A stretch of DNA of 64,000 bases from Mytilus galloprovincialis (Eukaryota; Mollusca; Bivalvia; Mytilida; Mytilidae). The notes beneath the pieces are model-generated. The model worked only from the letters and a program-made list of their open reading frames with translations, did not search any database and was not told the DNA's origin. Both the position numbers and the translations under genes were made by a program. The stretch lies in NCBI RefSeq assembly GCF_965363235.1, contig NC_134838.1, positions 18,632,441-18,696,440 on the forward strand. Reading direction: 5' to 3'. Shown piece by piece: positions 34,330 to 45,400 of the stretch (the first letter of the stretch is position 1; each line of letters begins with the position of its first letter).

Positions 34330-35225
34330 GAGGGGGCGTGAATCAGATGTGGATACTTAAAAATTCTAAAGATCTTTTAGAGTACATATAATCTAACTCT
34401 CTTTCATCTTGTAACCGTATTAAAACATTTGACTTTTCTACTCTTTACACAAGTATTCCACATTCTAAACTAACAGACAAATTGAAAGAGTTGGTATTGC
34501 TTTGCTTCATAAAAAAAAGAATGGCCAACGTAGATATAAGTATCTTGTCTTGGGGAGGGATAAATCCTACTTTGTAAAGGATCACTCTGATTCAAACAAA
34601 AAATTCTCTAAAACTGATATTATCAAGATGCTTGATCTCTTGATTGACAACATATTTGTTACGTTCGGAGGACGTGTTTTTCAACAGACTGTCGGCATTC
34701 CAATGGGAACAAACTGTGCCCCTCTACTTGCCGACTTGTTTCTTTATCATTATGAGGCTGACTTCATGCAGGAACTTCTTAGGAAGAAAGATAAGAAGTT
34801 AGCAATATCCTTTAACTCTACTTTCCGCTATATAGACGATGTTCTTTCACTAAATAATTCAAAATTTGGTGACTATGTGGAACGCATTTATCCCATCGAG
34901 CTAGATATAAAGGATACTACAGATACAGTTAAGTCGGCCTCATATCTTGACTTACATCTAGAAATTGACAATGAGGGTCGGTTTACGTTTCTTTTTATCA
35001 AGATTATATTACCTTCCGGAGCACCTGAGATCACCCCTAGTTTTTTGGTCGGGTTCGTGTTGTTTATTCTTTAGTTTTCTATGTTGTGTCGTGTGTGTTG
35101 TTGTTTGTTTGTCTTTTTCATTTTTAGCCATGGCGTTGTCAGTTTGTTTTGGATTTATGAGTTTGACTGTCCCTTTGGTATCTTTCGTCCCTCTTTTACA
35201 AACTCGGTAATATCTATTTTGTTTG
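34330..35225 (+). pseudogene. Penelope-like reverse transcriptase fragment
   Basis: Frames read FDFSTLYTSIP (motif A), then after a shift at the A8 run (34511-34518) YKYLVLGRDKSYFVK, GIPMGTNCAPLLADLFLY, and FRYIDDVLSLNN (catalytic YIDD), then SYLDLHLEID. There is a stop before motif A. Right after the SYLDLHLEID block the frame runs into the 3' tail (35000-35225), so the RT thumb has been deleted. No endonuclease is seen. Confidence 0.85.
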
Positions 35226-35274
35226 CAAGTTCATTTATGATATTCAAATGTATATATGGTGTCAAATAAAATGC

Positions 35275-35470
35275 AACTGGTATAGAATTGGGAGGTTTAG
35301 CTAGCTATAAAGGTTTTTAATCCACTTTTTTTCTGCGTAAGAAAATGTCTGTACCAAATGGGGAATATGATAAGTGTTTTCCATTCGTTTGATGTGTTTG
35401 TGCTTTTGATTTTGCCATTTGAAAACAATTTTCCGTTTTGATTTTTCCTTGGATTTCCGTATTATTGCTA
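35275..35470 (-). repeat. R4 fragment, minus orientation
   Basis: GCTTTTGATTTTGCCATTTG and the TGTCTGTACCAAATGGGGAA block are the reverse complement of 33710-33790. Confidence 0.55.
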
Positions 35471-35599
35471 TTTTACTTTTTTATAGATGACATTTCATAC
35501 TTTTGTTGTGCAGATATTTCAATATGATTATTTTCTGTGAATAAACTTGATAAAATAAATCTGAAATAAATTTAAATTTCGGTAAAAATGTAGTTTCTC

Positions 35600-35990
35600 C
35601 AAAATGTCTTTTCTATTTAATAGAAACATATTTGCCTTTCTGATGTTATTTCGTGTATCAATGTTTTGAATTTTTTACAATTTCATCCTTATACGTGACG
35701 TGTTATTTTATGAGTTGTATTGTTGTGTTGTGGTTTTTAATGCTGAACATTTGTAGATATTCCAAATCACATTACACACATTCCTTATTACGTTAAAGGA
35801 AATGATTGAACTAATGCATACCTATAAACCAAACTTAGTCCTATGTTAACGAGTGTTTTAACATTTATTGCAACTTATCGACAAACCGAAAAATATTTTG
35901 TTCGATTGCTGATCAATCACTTTCCTCTTTTAGAATTTGGTGCCGAAGTTTACCAATCGTGACCTTGATTAAAATCAGCACAGACTCATG
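35600..35990. repeat. Inverted partner of 17290-17710
   Basis: CGTGACGTGTTATTTTATGA, then GCTGAACATTTGTAGATATT, and later GTTTTAACATTTATTGCAAC, pair with the 17.3-17.7 kb copy. It ends near ACCAATCGTGACCTTGATT. Confidence 0.6.
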
Positions 35991-35999
35991 GAACACTTC

Positions 36000-36715
36000 A
36001 AAATAAGTGAAACGATAGAACGGTGGGTTTTTTTGGGCCTAAATTTGGTTAGATTGTTCACGAATAAACTCATTTGTGTGCATAACAAGAAATCTATGAG
36101 ATGGAATTTTGAAAGAAATTGTGAGAAGATAGGTTTTATAACATGTGTTAAGAAAATAAAAATAAAAAAGGTTGTCACCGAACTTGCTTTCTTGCTACAA
36201 GTATATTGTTTTTTACTAAAAGACTTCTATATAAAGAAAACTGGGGATTTATTGTATTATTACTCAAACTATATTTAAAACAAATATCAAATTTTGTGTT
36301 TAAAGAATCATTTTTTTTCCCAAATAAGCCAATTAAGGGATGAAGCCGAGGTAGAATCAACTAGGTACGAAACCACGTTAGACTATTGATTACTATTGGA
36401 TACTTCGGTCCCCGCCTCTTGCATTACCAATCGAGCACTGCCGCAAGAGATGGTAGACTGGTTCCCTGTCCTTTGTCTGATGGGTATTGTTATATGTATT
36501 TTGTCAGAAAGAAAGAACCAGTCTACAATAGGGAAAGATTTATTATGTCTTAAAATTATGGTCTAAAGATTTATAAAGGAAAAGAGAAAGTAGGTAACTA
36601 ACAATGTGTAACCGACGGATCAATTTTAAAGGGTTTCTAACTTGTCATTGTCAAAAATGAAACATGATAATATAAAGTTGACAACCATGGAATCAAAACA
36701 ACAACAAAGTCAACA
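36000..36715. other. No gene seen
   Basis: Overlapping short ORFs occur on both strands without splice logic or a recognisable family. There is a modest palindrome around AGACTGGTTCC and AACCAGTCTAC (36465-36515). Confidence 0.35.
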
Positions 36716-36738
36716 TGCTCAATCTAGCTGCGGAACCG

Positions 36739-36852
36739 TAGCTCTTAGGTCCTTATGTTTTTTTTGACTGTTTGCCGACCATCTTTAATAGGTCCTTATG
36801 TTATTTTTTGACGCAAATAGTAAAAAAATAACATAAGGACCTAAGAGCTACA
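36739..36852. mobile_element. Short palindromic MITE, ~114 bp
   Basis: GTAGCTCTTAGGTCCTTATG at the left is repeated inverted at the right (CATAAGGACCTAAGAGCTAC). A second inner TAGGTCCTTATGTTATTTTT copy lies in between, so part of the arm is duplicated. It has no coding capacity. Confidence 0.7.
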
Positions 36853-36895
36853 TGTATCCCCGAGGAACCAGTAATGACGCACCTAACGTTGTGTT

Positions 36896-37950
36896 TACCT
36901 GTAAGATACCTGTAAGATCGTTGTGGGGCTCATATGGAAGGATCCTATCCTTTTTAGCCCACCCTATTTTGGTACACTTTCAAAACTGATACAATCATCA
37001 ATCCTGCATGATTTGGTGCAATATTTCACACAATTAAAAAGTTATATAGAAAACTATTTGTGTCCTCATCAATTTCTTAACTGATACATGACTGACTCCC
37101 AATGACGGTCTATACTAATTTTAAAGGCTTCCACAGTTTTTGATGAAATAACTTCAACTGGTAGGTTATTCCAATCATTAATAATTCGTTGTGAGAAATG
37201 TCTTAATCGAAAAGAAGTGTTACATCTAGGTTTTGCTAATTTCCAATTATGCCCACGGGTATTTGTACTGATGACAGTAAAAAATCTTTCGTAAGATATA
37301 TCTTCGAATCCTTTTAATATTTTGAAAGCTTGTATCATATCACCTCTTCGCCTTCTGTGAGTTAGGGAAGGTAGTTTAAGTACTTTTAATCTGTCTTCAT
37401 AGCTTAAATGTCGTATATCAGGAATTAATTTAGTTGCTCTCATCTGCACTTTTTCTACAGCATTAATATCTTTCTTTAAATGCGGATACCATATTGTATT
37501 TCCATATTCCACGTGTGGTCGTACCAACGCAACGTATAGTCTTAAAAATGTATATTGATCTTTAAAGATAAAAGTTCGGTTAATTAGCCCAAGTATACTA
37601 TTGGCTTTATTTATTTTACTTGATATATGTTGAGAAAATTTAAGATCATTTTGAAAAATAATTCCAAGATCCTTTTCTTGTTCATCTTTAATGATATCAA
37701 TATTGTTCATGGTATAAACATTTTCAGGATTATTTCTTCCATAATGGATTTGTTTACATTTGTTCACATTAAATTTCATGTCCCATAACTTGGACCAATC
37801 GTAGAGGGCATCTAGATCATTCTGTAAGACATCAGATTTAGAAGTAGGTGCATAAATTTTAGTATCGTCTGCGAATATTTTTACTATAGACTCCACAACA
37901 TCTGGTAAATCATTTATGAATATAATGAAAAGTTTGTCTCTGCATTTAAT
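36896..37950 (-). mobile_element. 5'-truncated CR1/Jockey-type LINE
   Basis: It contains the reverse transcriptase C-terminal ORF at 37069-37896 and a 3' end made of a short direct repeat (CTTACAGGTAT twice, 36897-36920). Short tandem 3' ends are typical of CR1-group LINEs. The 5' break lies near 37950, just upstream of the FINDLP block. No target duplication was found. Confidence 0.65.
37069..37896 (-). CDS. LINE reverse transcriptase, C-terminal part
   Basis: The open frame of 275 codons starts within the RT domain; the Met is internal. FADDTKIY (residues 8-15) is the catalytic FADD box. WDMKFNVNKCKQIHYGRNN and KDLGIIFQNDLKFSQHI are the following RT palm blocks. LYVALVRPHVEYGNTIWYP, then EKVQMRATKLIP, is the thumb. 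SFRLRHFSQRIINDWNNLP is the C-terminal box. The upstream RT motifs and endonuclease are missing, so it cannot be autonomous. The clean frame suggests a young insertion. Confidence 0.85.
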   Translation of the reverse strand: MESIVKIFADDTKIYAPTSKSDVLQNDLDALYDWSKLWDMKFNVNKCKQIHYGRNNPENVYTMNNIDIIKDEQEKDLGIIFQNDLKFSQHISSKINKANSILGLINRTFIFKDQYTFLRLYVALVRPHVEYGNTIWYPHLKKDINAVEKVQMRATKLIPDIRHLSYEDRLKVLKLPSLTHRRRRGDMIQAFKILKGFEDISYERFFTVISTNTRGHNWKLAKPRCNTSFRLRHFSQRIINDWNNLPVEVISSKTVEAFKISIDRHWESVMYQLRN

Positions 37951-38877
37951 CTACCATCTAAAAGAAAAAGAAACACGGAATAGAATGAAAGATTGATCAC
38001 TTGTTAATGTATTTCAATCATTAAACAGTTGATTTTTGAAACAGTAAAAGCAATAAAAATCATGTTTGCTAACATTACAAACGGACTGTCAACTTATGAT
38101 GGGTACCAGTAATGACGCACTATAAACAAACCAGTAAAAACCACTTGCAGTGTACCTGATGTTCGAAAAATTGCTTCAATCCGGATAATTTAAAGTTAAC
38201 ACTATTCAACAAATTTAATTTTAATAACAAATTTTGACATTTACAGTCACTTTTATGATCATGTTGATAGCTACACAATTTTTTTCATTAATTTAATTGT
38301 AACCTATATTTTATTTCAAATTTTATATAAAATTGTTCAAAATTTATCAAAGTGACATATATATTCCATATACTTGAAAATAAGAAGTAATTGCATTCAT
38401 AAAACAACATTGACATTAAAACATTTATCAATGTATACTTCGTACAATGAATGAAAAAAATCGATAAACAATAGAAAATTATATAAGCCACGATCATTTG
38501 TTCTACAGTGATTCCCGCTTAAATGTAAAACCATGTCACATGACAGTCATATGATTTGAAAAACACAAACTGGGGCAGCATGTGCATACATACTTTTGCC
38601 GGCCAAAGTGGATTTAGGACTGATAATCATTCTGGGAAGGGTAGACTGTTTTTGACCTTAATAAAATGGCAGAAATTGCATTATCTTTACTAATTCAAGC
38701 AATAATAACATTTCTGGACAGAGTTTGAGGCATCTATGTTGTAGTCATATGACCTTCACCATCATGTTATGAATAGTAATTATCGATGACGTCACATCTT
38801 TTGTTTAGAAATATAAAACCCAAAACTAAATTGGTGCGTCATTTCTGGTCCTCGTCAAAACAGGTACCAAGACGATA
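37951..38877. other. Non-coding interior of the CCAGTAATGACGC element
   Basis: No ORF of interest. A TGACGTCA octamer lies at 38787. The remainder is AT-rich. Confidence 0.35.
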
Positions 38878-38892
38878 CGGTTCCGCAGCGAA

Positions 38893-39803
38893 TCCGGGTC
38901 CGTCCGCCCTGATTCTGGTTCGCCCTAGTTTCTGTTCGCCCTAATACCTGTTTGCCCCGAGTCTGTTCGCCCTGATTTTATTTTTTAGTATAGTGTTGCG
39001 TTGTGTGTATATAATTGAATGTGTTGAAGTCGGTCTACAACTTCGCCGAATATTTACGATGTATCATGTTAACTTGTCTAGCTGCTATACTAGGTTATAA
39101 GTTTCAGTACATTTCAGGACTACAAGATATTGTGACTTCAAGGTATTGAGGACTAAGTTTGTATCTGTATGTATATAAAAATTTTACGTTACTAGGAAAT
39201 ATTAGTTTCTGTGAATTTCAACAATACATTGTATTCTTAAATGTAAAACAACTGAAGACTAAATTATTTTTATGTAATTGAATATGTTGAAGTTTACATT
39301 CACCGAATGTTTATTTATGATGTATTCTGTGATACTGCTATTAGGAAATAAGTTTCTCGAAATTTCAGCACTACATTGTATTTTTAAATGTAAAACAACT
39401 GAAAACTAAGTTGTTGTCTTGCTGCTACGAGGATAAGTTTCTGTGAATTCAAAGACTACAAAGTATTTGACATAAAACAAATAAAGACTTACATGACTAA
39501 GTTATTTATATATTTAACTTTATTGATACATTTTAACAATTTAAAAATATTCAGTAACAGTTATAACAAGATCAATTCCAAACTGTACTTTGCACACATT
39601 TATTTCCTAAACGAATAATTAAAAGCACAAAATACTTTAACTTTTAATAGATATAGATAAATTTTAATATACATTTATATATATTTCGTCCATTGATGTA
39701 ACATATACATATCATAAATAAATATAGGGCGAACGGACTATCAGGGCGAACAAACTCAGTGCAACGAACCTAGGGCGAACATGAAATCAGGGCGAACGAT
39801 CTC
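38893..39803. mobile_element. Element with repeated GTTCGCCCT subterminal motifs
   Basis: At the left, five units of about 16 bp each contain GTTCGCCCT or a close variant (38905-38977). At the right, four AGGGCGAAC units (39726-39800) are their reverse complement. The 750-bp interior is AT-rich and non-coding and contains diverged internal duplications. Flanking CTGCGGAA sequence occurs at 36728, 38884 and 39808, so several elements share this target or end. Confidence 0.6.
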
Positions 39804-40106
39804 GATACCTTCCGCAGCTATGCTCAACCATGACATGTCAAAAAAAGAATATAATATACGTTGATAGTGTTCCAATGGATAGAAACAAGTGCCTGTGAAT
39901 GGAGATCAACAGTCGCCGAATCCTCACTATGAAATTTGGAAAAAATCTTTTGGTCAAATTTTTAAAAGTCGCAAATTGTGCATACTTATCATGGCATTCA
40001 TGCTTATGTTTTTATGCCATTTGACATTTCCTCATTGAATATAAAGCGTTAGAATTTAATCGAAATGTACTCTTTTGTAATTTAAGTGATATAGTTCCAT
40101 CTTTTG

Positions 40107-40974
40107 TTAAGGTTCATCATAACAAACGGACAAATATGACTGTACTTACAGGCCAAAAATTACCCTGAATACAGACTTACCTGTGAAGTTGGAAAAGTTT
40201 TAATGTCTGGCATCCACTAGATATAATAAAGATAAATGCATTTTGTGTTTCAGAAAGATAAAATCTCTTTCGGATTTTGATGGGCATTTTTTTTCCTTCA
40301 TGCAAAAGGTGTGAAAGTTAACTAAGTTGTGGTACAACTATGAGATGCTCCCTCAGGTAAAAAACTGGTTTGTAATTGTTTTGATTGTCCTTTTAATTGA
40401 CATGGACAAGAGTTATTACTCAATTTATTTCACTTGACTGGGCGGAGTTTAATCAGTTCGCTCATAATAAACCAGTCCATCTATAGATGGGTGGTTTAGA
40501 ATAAACTCACCAATGAAGTGTCCAGTCATTCTTTTGTAATTTCTTTGATAACACCGATAGGTGATTAGAAATCAGTTATAATTATAACGGTAATCAACCT
40601 TATCACACACAACTTCAAATAGACTGTCCTTATGCAAATTAAAACGTAAGCTCCGCCCGATCAGTTGAAATAACATTGGTAATATCTTCACAACTACAGG
40701 TGAGTTAAGAGTTTATCTGAGTCAGTGAGTGGACATTATCAAAGTAATTCAGATGTTTGTTTATTTTTACAGCTTCTGCAGAAAGGGAAAAAAATGCCCA
40801 TCAAAAACCAAGAAAGATTTTATCTTTCTTAATCACAAAATGCATTTAACTTTTATATATCTAGTGGATGCTAGGCATTAAAACTTTCCAAACAGCACAG
40901 GTAAGTCTTTACACAGAGTAGTTTTTGAGGTGAAAATACGGCCATATTTGTCCATTTGTTATGATGAACCTTAA
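40107..40974. mobile_element. TTAA-flanked fold-back element, ~860 bp
   Basis: TTAA-GGTTCATCATAACAAACGG at 40107 and its inverted copy ending CCTTAA at 40974 bound arms of roughly 200 bp each. The arms share the ...GCATCCACTAGATAT and AAATGCATTTTGTG blocks. Inner GGCGGAG and CTCCGCC blocks form a second palindrome. No ORF. Confidence 0.75.
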
Positions 40975-41716
40975 TATGTCTGAACAAGATAAGTTTAGTT
41001 CATTTTGAAAAGTAATGATTCAGACATTAGTACTGTATGTGTAGCTGGAATAAGCGATATGTATCAAAATCGGAAAATATTATTTTTACTGTTGTAAAAT
41101 GTCTGAAAACTTGAAATGTTGAAATTAATGCTTGCTTGAAGTGATTTTTTATTCTGTCCTTTAATACTGACAAATAGAAAACATGTACTTTATTTTAACC
41201 ACGTGCATTGCTATTGAGAACTGATTACTACATGTATCGAGAACAGATGACTACACGATATGATTTGAACATTCATTTAAAGCAAACATAATGTTGCTAA
41301 GAACTTTTATAGTATTAAAGCTTATTGTAATAGCTTGAATTAATAATATAGTATGAATAACACCTCCACGCAATGTAGATATAAAATATGTATCTCTGAT
41401 CATTGAGAAAATTGATATAATAACTAGAATCATGCAAATAAACTTAATAAAAGGGCTTGAACATGTTGAAAGCTCATCATACAAATATGACACTTTTTCT
41501 AGACCACAAAACAGTACGAGCAAAAAACGTCAAAAAGAATTGTAACCTTTGAAATTGTTGTCGTGCACTAAAACCCCCATGGGCACTTTCAAAAGTTGGC
41601 AGGTATGTCCTAGACTCGTATGTTTTAGTACATATGAATTTGTACTTTGCATGTTTTTTTAATGGAAATTGTGAGGTCACAATGCATTCTTATATTAGAC
41701 AAAACCCATGAGATAA

Positions 41717-41947
41717 GGGACGACATCAAAAGTTCAATGTAGGATAAAAAACTGAATTCACATAGTTTTTCCACTGACCCCCCCCCCCCCCCCCCCCCTC
41801 TTAACTTAATTTTGGAAAAATTGATTTACCAATAGGGATGTATGTAAAAATAGATTTTAGATATACAAAACTTGCAGAATTTTAACCCCCACCCCCAAAC
41901 TATTTGATTTAAGTTTTTTATCCTACATCGATCTTTTGATGTCGTCC
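41717..41947. mobile_element. MITE with poly-C core, ~231 bp
   Basis: Terminal inverted repeats of ~50 bp include GACGACATCAAAAG, then ATGTAGGATAAAAAACT. The right border is TTAA and the left is ATAA. A C-only run lies at 41778-41797. Confidence 0.7.
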
Positions 41948-41951
41948 TTAA

Positions 41952-42513
41952 GGATGTTTACAAAAGCTGCAAACTCTTTAATTGAGTTTAAATTTCCTGT
42001 CATAGGAAATGGAACTAAGTGGACAAATATTTTGACATTTTGGTGAAGCTTTTTATCAGTTTCATGCGGTGTATTAGTTATTTCAAAACATGACACAAGT
42101 GTTTTTATTATAAGTCAAAATTTCAAAAATAAAAATCCAAGAGATGTACATTTATTTATAACTATTTAACAAAAAATTGAGAAAAAATGAAAAGTTTTTC
42201 AATATGCAGAAAATTCAATATGTATGACAATTAGTGTTGATTGACAGTGTGTAGCAGACCAAAGCTGTCTAGGGAAGCCATTACCTATTGATTCTGAGGG
42301 AGAAACCTGGCATATTTTGAAAATAATTATACTGGCATCAGTAATCTTTGAAATAAGTAATATTGCCTTATCGTGCATGAAAATCAATATTCTGGCCATT
42401 CAGTATTCAAAATATTACTTGGATTTAGAAGAAAACAAACAATCTAGCCACATTTAACTTAAGTCTGTAAGTTGTAAATAAATATCAAATTTGCCCGGTA
42501 CCCCCTTTCAGTA
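41952..42513. other. No gene seen
   Basis: It starts GGATGTTTACAAAAGC directly after a TTAA and may be one end of another element whose partner I could not find. The last ~90 bp are a unit related to 43650-43730. Confidence 0.35.
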
Positions 42514-43272
42514 TTAAGGTAGCACAATACAAAGATTTTTCATCCCCAATCAGACATCTTTAAACTGATGTAATTCCACTCATCTTTCTTTAAATTTTAT
42601 AAATGAGGTACCAAAAGAAAGACGAAGGATTAATCTTTCAAATTGTGATAATTTCATTATGACCAAGGATTTGTATACAAATCCTTGTTATGACATAATT
42701 ATTACATAATTAATTGTTATGTAATTAGTTGCCATTCTGTGATGTCCATACTTGAATGAATTTAGCTTCTTTGTTCTTCATAGCATCCTAAAAAATTTAT
42801 AGATTCTTGCACAACACAGTTTGACCTCTAAAACTATGTCTCAGATTTTTCCTATTGTATTTCATTCTCTCATAAATCTTCTATGAAGTTTGCAACATCA
42901 ATTCATTAGAGACCACTAAGTTCAATTGGGTATAAAATTTGTTCTATTGATGTTTTTGGAAATCTGAGACACAGTTTTGGAGGTCAAGCTGTGTTGTACA
43001 AGAATGATCCATCTATAAAATATTTTGGGATGCTATGAAAAACAAAGACGCTAAATTCATTGAAGTATGGACATCACAATATAGCGACTAATTACATAAT
43101 AATTAATTATGTAATAATTATGTCATAATGAAATTATCACAATTTGAAAGATTAATCTTTCTTCTTTCTTTTGGTACCTCATTTATAAAATATAAAGAAG
43201 GATGAAATGAATTACATCAGTTTAAAATTGTCTGATTGGGAGTGAAAAAATCGTTGTATTGTGCTACCTTAA
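42514..43272. mobile_element. Fold-back element, 751 bp, flanked by TTAA
   Basis: The arms are about 330 bp each and nearly fully complementary: GGTAGCACAATACAAAG at the left, TTGTATTGTGCTACC at the right, with matching inner blocks such as CTTTCAAATTGTGATAATTT. The loop is about 100 bp. The related segment at 43725-43740 has a single TTAA and no insert, so the boundaries are supported by an empty site. Non-coding. Confidence 0.85.
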
Positions 43273-43299
43273 ATGATCACATCCTGAACAAATCTTCAA

Positions 43300-43790
43300 T
43301 AATTCAATAGTCATGAGCTGCATTATATAATTATTATTGTATAACCCTACAAATGATTTTAACAGTATTTTCAGATACAATATAGGGTAACACCTAGGGT
43401 TGTTCAACAGGTGTCTTAAGCTGTTTCCAGGCATTCATATTCATAACTTTATAACCATTCACCCAACACTGTCCATTTATCACATTTCAATATGTTGACT
43501 TGTTAATAATGACAAAATATAAATTCAATTTCAAATTGACTATTTTCACTTTTGCTGTTCAGGATTAACGGCCCTTGTTGTAGTTTTATTAAACGTGACT
43601 TAAAACTAGCTTGCCTGATCTCTAATTTAGAGAAGAAAATAAATAATATTGCCATCCTTTAAGTCATGTAAGTTGTAGACATACATCAAATTTGCTTGGT
43701 CCCCTTTTTCATCATTAAATTATCACCCCCTGAACAAATCTTCAATATTTCAATAGTCATGATCTTATAAACAGGTCGAGAACTCTAGTT
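43300..43790. repeat. Duplicated segment holding empty sites
   Basis: CCTACAAATGATTTTAACAG through CACTTTTGCTGTTCAGGA recurs at 46163-46305 plus 49285-49350, where a Penelope-like element interrupts it. The following part (GTAAGTTGTAGACATACATC ... CAATAGTCATGA) recurs at 42460-42513 plus 43273-43315, where the fold-back interrupts it. The duplicates therefore form an old tandem array with a unit of roughly 0.45 kb. Confidence 0.7.
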
Positions 43791-44576
43791 TTTCCTTACG
43801 TCAGAATATATTTGCATAATAATTTCCCAAACACAAGGCCAATATGGCCTTGAAAAACTGACCAATCGACTTAATGAACTACAATGCATTGTGGGCTACT
43901 ACAAGTTTATTACTACTTAAAACATGTGGAATTAGTGGGAAAACTGTCAACTAATATATATAGTGTCTTGGACTCTCAAAATAAATGTTTTTGTTCTGTG
44001 AATATGTTTATTGTAAAATATATAACATAATCTTCAATTTGCATGCTCAGATTAAAAAAATATTGTTTACGGGCTTCACGATTTGACTTTATTTTTCGCC
44101 ATGTAAAAGTAGTTGAACAGGTTTTTTCCATTGTTATACATTGTCCTTGTGCAATTGTTTCACGACCTGAAACAGTGAAATTTTAGATAAATTGACCACT
44201 GTCTAGTATGAACAATTTTTGAGCTCTTTTAAACCTGTATAATGTCATTCCAAAAACATTTCTGCCTCGAAAAACATGAAAACTGGCACTGAAACACTTC
44301 TATCTGTACTGGATATGTAAACTTATTCATCAGGACCTGAACTAATAGTAAGAGCACCACAATATTCCGTAAATAGCTTAACATACTTTGTATAGTCTCA
44401 TCCATCGATAATGTCCGTGTGTTGCTAATTTTATCCCAAAATATATCTGAGAGGTATTCTTATCGTTCAGCTGCTGTCCCATTGACATATGCTCAATATC
44501 TCCAATTATTTAAATCCTCTGGATCATAGTGGGTTTCATATTACCTATTATCTTTTTTTCTAAAACGTGCCTTGTA
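43791..44576. other. No gene seen
   Basis: AT-rich with short ORFs. I see no exon, RNA or repeat boundary. Confidence 0.35.
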
Positions 44577-44735
44577 TATAGAAATAAGAAGATGAGGTAC
44601 GAGTGCCAAATGAGACATCTTTCCACCCAAGACACAATCTTGTAAAGCTATGTTCAATGCTGGAAAGTAAGCTATAAAAGGACCAAAAATAACATGTGTA
44701 AAACAATAAAAAAAAAAAACCCAACGGCTTTATTT
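44577..44735 (-). repeat. R1 repeat copy
   Basis: AAATAAGAAGATGAGGTACGA, then GCCAAATGAGACATCTTTCC, is diverged from 19690-19740 but co-linear with it. It ends near an A-rich run. Confidence 0.5.
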
Positions 44736-45252
44736 AATATATAAAAGAAGAAGAAATGTATCCAATAAATAAAAGAAATATAATAGCTTTATTTCCAACG
44801 CTGCAATTTCACAAAATATATCAATGCTACCACCTTGTCGCACATAAAATGGATAACATCATTAATGGTTTAAAATAAGGTTGGCAAATGTATGAGTCCG
44901 TTAAAAAAATCCAATGTCTCCATTAGAAAAAAAATTGAACTTTGCAAAGACAAAAAACAAAATGAAACTATGTGTAAATTGCTGCTTCACTACCTTTAGA
45001 ACAAAATGACCAGTTTGAAAGTCCTAAATACAGAAATATGTCAAAAACCAATTATACCTATAGATTTTGTTAACACTGTCAGACAAGAATTTAAAAAGGT
45101 CTTGTGTAGTTTTGATATGATGGATGATATACAATGTAGGTTTTGTGCATTGTTCTGTACCTTTTAAATTCTCAAAATGAAAATATTACTTAGTGTTCTA
45201 CAGACGTTAGTAAATATATTTCAAAATAGAAAATTTAACTTTCTGAAAGATG

Positions 45253-45400
45253 TTTGTATACAAAAATAAGGAGATGTGGTATGGTTGCCCATTTAAGCTC
45301 AAATGAAGTGGATGTAAGTAGTGATAGACATCTGTAATGCCTTCAACAATGAGAAGTACCCATACCGTATAATTGGCTATAATTGGCCCCGATTGATAAA
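45253..45400 (-). repeat. R1 repeat copy
   Basis: AAAAATAAGGAGATGTGGTA, then CTTCAACAATGAGAAGTACC and CATACCGTATAAT, match the 19.7 kb copy. Confidence 0.6.

Larger units (their letters stand above)
36856..38860. mobile_element. Interval bounded by CCAGTAATGACGCACC repeats
   Basis: The left end is CGAGGAACCAGTAATGACGC and the right end is GCGTCATTTCTGGTCCTCG, inverted. A third copy, GGTACCAGTAATGACGCACT, lies at 38101 in the left-end orientation. The true element may be 38101-38860, with the 36856 copy left by rearrangement when a LINE entered. Confidence 0.5.

Noticed and set aside
35988..36278. 96-codon ORF with overlapping antisense ORFs
   Set aside because: AT-rich, with no domain, splice site or neighbour support.
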